Part shown: piece after piece, positions 61,210 to 64,000 of the stretch
How positions within the stretch are numbered: position 1 is the first letter of the stretch
Layout: each line of letters begins with the position of its first letter
Assembly: GCA_964352625.1 (NCBI GenBank)
Contig: CAYGSD010000004.1
Span: 62,001-126,000, forward strand
Direction of reading: 5' to 3'
Source of the DNA: JAAEPI01 sp964352625
Lineage (GTDB): Bacteria > Bacteroidota > Bacteroidia > Cytophagales > Cyclobacteriaceae
Length of the DNA: 64,000 nt
The notes under the pieces: generated by a model
What the model was told of the DNA's origin: nothing
Seen by the model: the letters and a program-made list of their open reading frames with translations, nothing else
The model's database searches: none
Translations under genes and position numbers: made by a program

Positions 61210-62041
61210 TATTCGTGGTTGCTTCATCATAAACTTTCTCTTCTAACTCCCTCTTCAAGGCAATTTTTCTCTTATTAATCAGGATGTTGGTAATATCTTC
61301 TCTCACAAATTCTATCGGAGACACATCATCCACCATCTTATATTCGAGTATTCTTAAAAAATATTCAAATTCTTCGTCCGTATCGGACAGGTACTTTCTG
61401 GTTCTCAAAATTCTATTTCTGTCAAGAATTTTTTCGAATGGAGTACCAATAATGATTTCATTAAAATCCACCCAAACCGAATCTTCAACAAAAGCGCGGT
61501 TGGCAAACTGAGTGCAATACTCGCGTAAATCTTCGATGCTTGAGGTAGGATACTCCTCAAAATCTTTCACAAATCTCCTTTGTCGAGGAGCTCCTGAGGG
61601 AATCTGAGCAAATAGACATCTCACAATGTTTTGCTTTAGAATGAAATCTTCGGAATGTCCCTCGTAGTACTCTAAAATCTCAGCTTCACTCACTGACTCG
61701 TTCAGATTATCCTCAATGTATTTTTTCTCAAATGCACTTCGAGTCAGGGCATATCTGTATTCTAAAACTTTGCGCTCGATCTCAGCTTGATTAACGTCTA
61801 CTTCTTGGTTGGACTTTGCGATCATGAGCTGTTTTTTGATCCAATCCCGTACGAATCTCTCGGCAAACTGCGCACTATCGGCATTGGTGGCTGACGAAGG
61901 GATAAGTCCTTGAAGATCTGATGGGTACAGCATCGTTTCGTTCACTCTTGCGATGGGGTCTTCCAGTGCCTCTTCTTTGGGTTGCAGGAACTGACAGCCG
62001 ACTAGCGAGACAAAAAAAGTAGCAAACACAACGCGGTTCAT
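61184..62041 (-). CDS. SurA/PrsA-like lipoprotein
   Basis: 285 residues from the ATG at 62041; the signal ends in VSLVGCQFLQ. It has the trigger-factor/SurA N-terminal helical layout (RVNETMLYPSDLQGLIP, FVRDWIKKQLMIAK and FEKKYIEDNLNESVSEAEILEYY) but I see no clear parvulin catalytic domain, so it may be a chaperone-only relative. Two bases follow the RsbW-like gene; it precedes and overlaps the SurA-like gene. Confidence 0.75.
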   Translation of the reverse strand: MNRVVFATFFVSLVGCQFLQPKEEALEDPIARVNETMLYPSDLQGLIPSSATNADSAQFAERFVRDWIKKQLMIAKSNQEVDVNQAEIERKVLEYRYALTRSAFEKKYIEDNLNESVSEAEILEYYEGHSEDFILKQNIVRCLFAQIPSGAPRQRRFVKDFEEYPTSSIEDLREYCTQFANRAFVEDSVWVDFNEIIIGTPFEKILDRNRILRTRKYLSDTDEEFEYFLRILEYKMVDDVSPIEFVREDITNILINKRKIALKRELEEKVYDEATTNNAFEIYSR

Positions 62042-62043
62042 CC

Positions 62044-62454
62044 TCACAGTTTTTTTACGAGCCTGCAAATATTATGATTCTTTTCCGTTGTGAATTCAAT
62101 CTTGTCCATGATTCTCCTCACCAGAATCAAACCCAAACCTCCCTTTCGACGCGTCTTTACTACATGCTCCATTGTTGGTTCTTTGTATTGACTGAAATCA
62201 AATGAAGTACCTTGGTCATGAATCAAAAAAGTGACCTGCTTGCCCGGCTCTACCTTGACGATTACTTTCAGTTTTTTGCTTGCGTCGGATTTGTTGGCAT
62301 GGATGATCAGGTTAGCGCAGATTTCATCTACAGCCAAAATCAACTTGTGGGTTTGCACTTCCTCAAGCTTGTTTTCAGACAAGACATCCCCTACGAACTT
62401 CCGTACATCAGGAAGACAGCTGGGGTCACACGCTATGGTAATCTTGTCACTCAA
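62044..62454 (-). CDS. RsbW-like anti-sigma/ATP-binding kinase
   Basis: 136 residues with a GHKL ATPase core: HKLILAVDEICANLIIHA (N-box) near residues 36-53, FLIHDQGTSFD (G1) near 76 and RKGGLGLILVRRIMD (G2) near 103. Such proteins bind a sigma factor or phosphorylate a STAS antagonist. The start is TTG overlapping the STAS stop (TTGA); no ATG is near. The STAS protein and PP2C phosphatase coded upstream complete a partner switch. No sigma factor is adjacent. Confidence 0.87.
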   Translation of the reverse strand: MSDKITIACDPSCLPDVRKFVGDVLSENKLEEVQTHKLILAVDEICANLIIHANKSDASKKLKVIVKVEPGKQVTFLIHDQGTSFDFSQYKEPTMEHVVKTRRKGGLGLILVRRIMDKIEFTTEKNHNICRLVKKL

Positions 62455-62786
62455 GATATTTTCGTCAATGCTTCTTCTTTGTCCTTTGCAATAGTTAGTA
62501 GCTCATGTAATCCTAACAGGCTAAATATTTGATGAACCGATTCGCTCATTCCATAAATAACCAATTGAATTTCCCGATTTTGAATTTCTTCCAAGTGAGA
62601 TACGAAAACACCGAGTCCTGCGGATGAAATGTATTTCAACTTCGTAAGGTCAACCAGTACTTTATTCTCAGTTTCGAAAGTCATTTTGATGGCATTATCG
62701 AGTTGAATGGAAGAACTAGCGTCCACCTCCCCATCTACCTCAATCAAGAAGACTTCATTTTCTTTTTTCGTTGATATATCTACCAT
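62451..62786 (-). CDS. STAS anti-anti-sigma factor (RsbV-like)
   Basis: 111 residues in the STAS fold: FLIEVDGEVDASSSIQLDNA near the N-terminus, and VDLTKLKYISSAGLGVFVSH near 45-64 with the Ser of the S-x-G-L motif as phosphorylation site. It releases the RsbW-like partner when dephosphorylated. Its ATG directly follows the TAG of the phosphatase gene, and its stop overlaps the RsbW-like start. Confidence 0.92.
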   Translation of the reverse strand: MVDISTKKENEVFLIEVDGEVDASSSIQLDNAIKMTFETENKVLVDLTKLKYISSAGLGVFVSHLEEIQNREIQLVIYGMSESVHQIFSLLGLHELLTIAKDKEEALTKIS

Positions 62787-64000
62787 CTATTTAAACTTTA
62801 CAATTACCAATGTATAATCATCATCTAATTTCACCTCACCCAGAAACTCCATTAGGTCACTAATGATTCCCTCTTTTATTTCAGGTGGTGAACTGTCGAT
62901 GTATTTCTTTAAGGATTCTCTGAGCCGCTCAATGCCGAATTGCTGGTTCTTATTGTTCATCGCTTCAGTGATACCATCAGTATGAAGCAGAAGAATGTCG
63001 CCCGAGTTGTATGATAGAGTTTTACTGTGAACGTACTTCTCGTAATCCAGGTTTCTTAAAATTCCCAGCCCCATTCCACTCTCCTCAAGCAATTCGATCT
63101 TTCGATCTTTTGATGAATAAAGCAGTGAAGGAACATGCCCAGCTCTACAAAACTCAATCTCATTCCTTTTAGTGTTGATACGCTGGTAGGTGGCCGTGAT
63201 GAATGATTTCTTCTCAAGGCAGGCACTCAGCGCTCGGTTGGCACTTTTCACTAAATCCGCGGCACTCACGTCCTTCTGAGCCAGACTGTGAAAAATGCCT
63301 TTCATCTGAGCCATATTAAATGCGGCGGATGTCCCTTTTCCAGAAACATCTCCAACGATAAGCCCGAAATCGTCAGGGGCTAGTTCTATTAAATCGTAAT
63401 AATCACCCCCGACCTCTTCAGCTGCTTGAGAGAAGGCACAAATTTCAAATGCATCTGTTGGTACCAGTTCCTCCGGCAAAAGACTCTTTTGAACCTGCTG
63501 GGCAATTTTGAGCTGCTCTTTGTATCGCTCGTTTTCCAAAGCATCAGAGATGAGAAGGAAATTCTCTATTGAAATGCTCGCTTGATTAACGAATGTTACG
63601 ATGATGTCGATGAGATCGCGGTTAAACGCGTCGGACATTTCGCGAAGCAGAACCAACGTGCCTAATTGCTCACCTTTCACCATCACTGGCAAGGCGATGA
63701 TGGAGGCGAAATCCATCTTTTTAAGATCGCCTACCAGCTTATTGGAGCTGATCAGTCGGCTGGCTTTGAACTCGATGATATCCTTGATCGCGCCCGGCTC
63801 TATGTGCTCCTTGATCTGAGCAATTTGCGAATGTGCTACATCCCTTAGATAGAACACGCCATTCGGGTGTTCGGGCGTACGGATTTCCAACCATGCCGCA
63901 TCAGCGAACACTGCGCTCATCGAGCTTTCGAGAAGGATGTCGTAGGTCTGTTCCTCTGTTTGTCCTCGCGGAATCGCCTGACTTAATTTTTGAAAATCTA
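62787..64000 (-). CDS. PP2C/SpoIIE-type phosphatase with GAF domain (RsbU-like), 5' end outside window
   Basis: The frame is open to base 64000, so the N-terminus lies beyond the edge; the ATG at 63920 is internal. A GAF domain covers the first 140 residues visible (ALPVMVKGEQLGTLVLLREM), then a SpoIIE/PP2C domain with EVGGDYYDLIE, GDVSGKGTSAAFNMAQ (metal Asp) and LLHTDGITEAMN and a final DDYTLVIVKFK. It dephosphorylates the STAS protein encoded next. Upstream sensor domains, if any, cannot be seen. Confidence 0.93.
   Translation of the reverse strand, partial: DFQKLSQAIPRGQTEEQTYDILLESSMSAVFADAAWLEIRTPEHPNGVFYLRDVAHSQIAQIKEHIEPGAIKDIIEFKASRLISSNKLVGDLKKMDFASIIALPVMVKGEQLGTLVLLREMSDAFNRDLIDIIVTFVNQASISIENFLLISDALENERYKEQLKIAQQVQKSLLPEELVPTDAFEICAFSQAAEEVGGDYYDLIELAPDDFGLIVGDVSGKGTSAAFNMAQMKGIFHSLAQKDVSAADLVKSANRALSACLEKKSFITATYQRINTKRNEIEFCRAGHVPSLLYSSKDRKIELLEESGMGLGILRNLDYEKYVHSKTLSYNSGDILLLHTDGITEAMNNKNQQFGIERLRESLKKYIDSSPPEIKEGIISDLMEFLGEVKLDDDYTLVIVKFK

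Overview
The window reads as a chromosomal segment of a marine or soil Bacteroidota, most likely a Cytophagales-type bacterium. The evidence is: two very large surface proteins, one or both with type IX secretion (T9SS) C-terminal sorting domains; -7 boxes of the Bacteroidota form TAnnTTTG; lipoproteins with LFSC- or LIGC-like lipoboxes; families largely confined to the phylum (DUF6503, DUF4382, DUF4105, YHYH, Gre-like small proteins); and a tyrosine pathway typical of aerobic members. Genes are densely packed. No gap between genes reaches 300 bases. One tRNA (Asn, GTT) is present; I see no rRNA, CRISPR array, transposase or phage gene.

Layout. 1-5.4 kb: an edge-truncated SGNH-type protein and an MBOAT O-acyltransferase (surface polysaccharide acetylation), then a ParDE-type toxin-antitoxin pair bracketed by partial copies of the MBOAT 3' end, an AT-rich orphan gene and a WG-repeat protein. 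5.4-6.1 kb: a small outer-membrane gene between telomere-like TTAGGG/ATTAGGA repeats. 6.1-13.9 kb: dienelactone hydrolase lipoprotein, polyprenyl diphosphate synthase, Na+/alanine symporter, TrkA-TrkH potassium uptake, Lgt and a small secreted protein. 13.9-17.9 kb: a thioesterase and two paralogous Calx-beta/YHYH lipoproteins sharing an upstream element. 18-24.5 kb: a PurD-like ATP-grasp ligase converging on a five-gene operon (SSS symporter, GNAT, M20 hydrolase, alanine racemase, Orr-type racemase).

24.7-31.3 kb: glycosyltransferase, DUF6503 lipoprotein, Gre-like factor with ALDH7-type dehydrogenase, EF-hand protein, HtrA protease and Hsp20. 31.4-38.2 kb: an operon (outer-membrane protein, 51-residue membrane peptide, coiled-coil protein), a sigma-54 response regulator with its hybrid kinase, and a DUF4382 lipoprotein. 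Sigma-54-like promoters precede both the operon and the lipoprotein gene, so I infer a local regulon. 38.3-40.6 kb: a second histidine kinase overlapping a GAF-DHp protein that has no ATPase domain. 40.7-46.7 kb: a 1,884-residue M43 metalloprotease with T9SS tail and a small secreted partner.

46.8-53.0 kb: tyrosine/homogentisate catabolism (hmgA, hppD, fumarylacetoacetase, MarR regulator) divergent from a 3-oxoacid CoA-transferase whose two subunit genes are separated by a four-helix-bundle gene flanked by a 20-bp inverted repeat. 53.0-64 kb: a 1,503-residue BNR/sortilin-like T9SS protein, a DUF4105 protein, a radical SAM/SPASM enzyme, two periplasmic peptidyl-prolyl isomerases, and an RsbU/RsbV/RsbW-like partner-switching module running off the right edge.

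The most unusual structures are the CoA-transferase interruption, the duplicated MBOAT tail around the toxin-antitoxin pair, the sigma-54 module, the racemase/ligase cluster and the shared element upstream of the YHYH pair.
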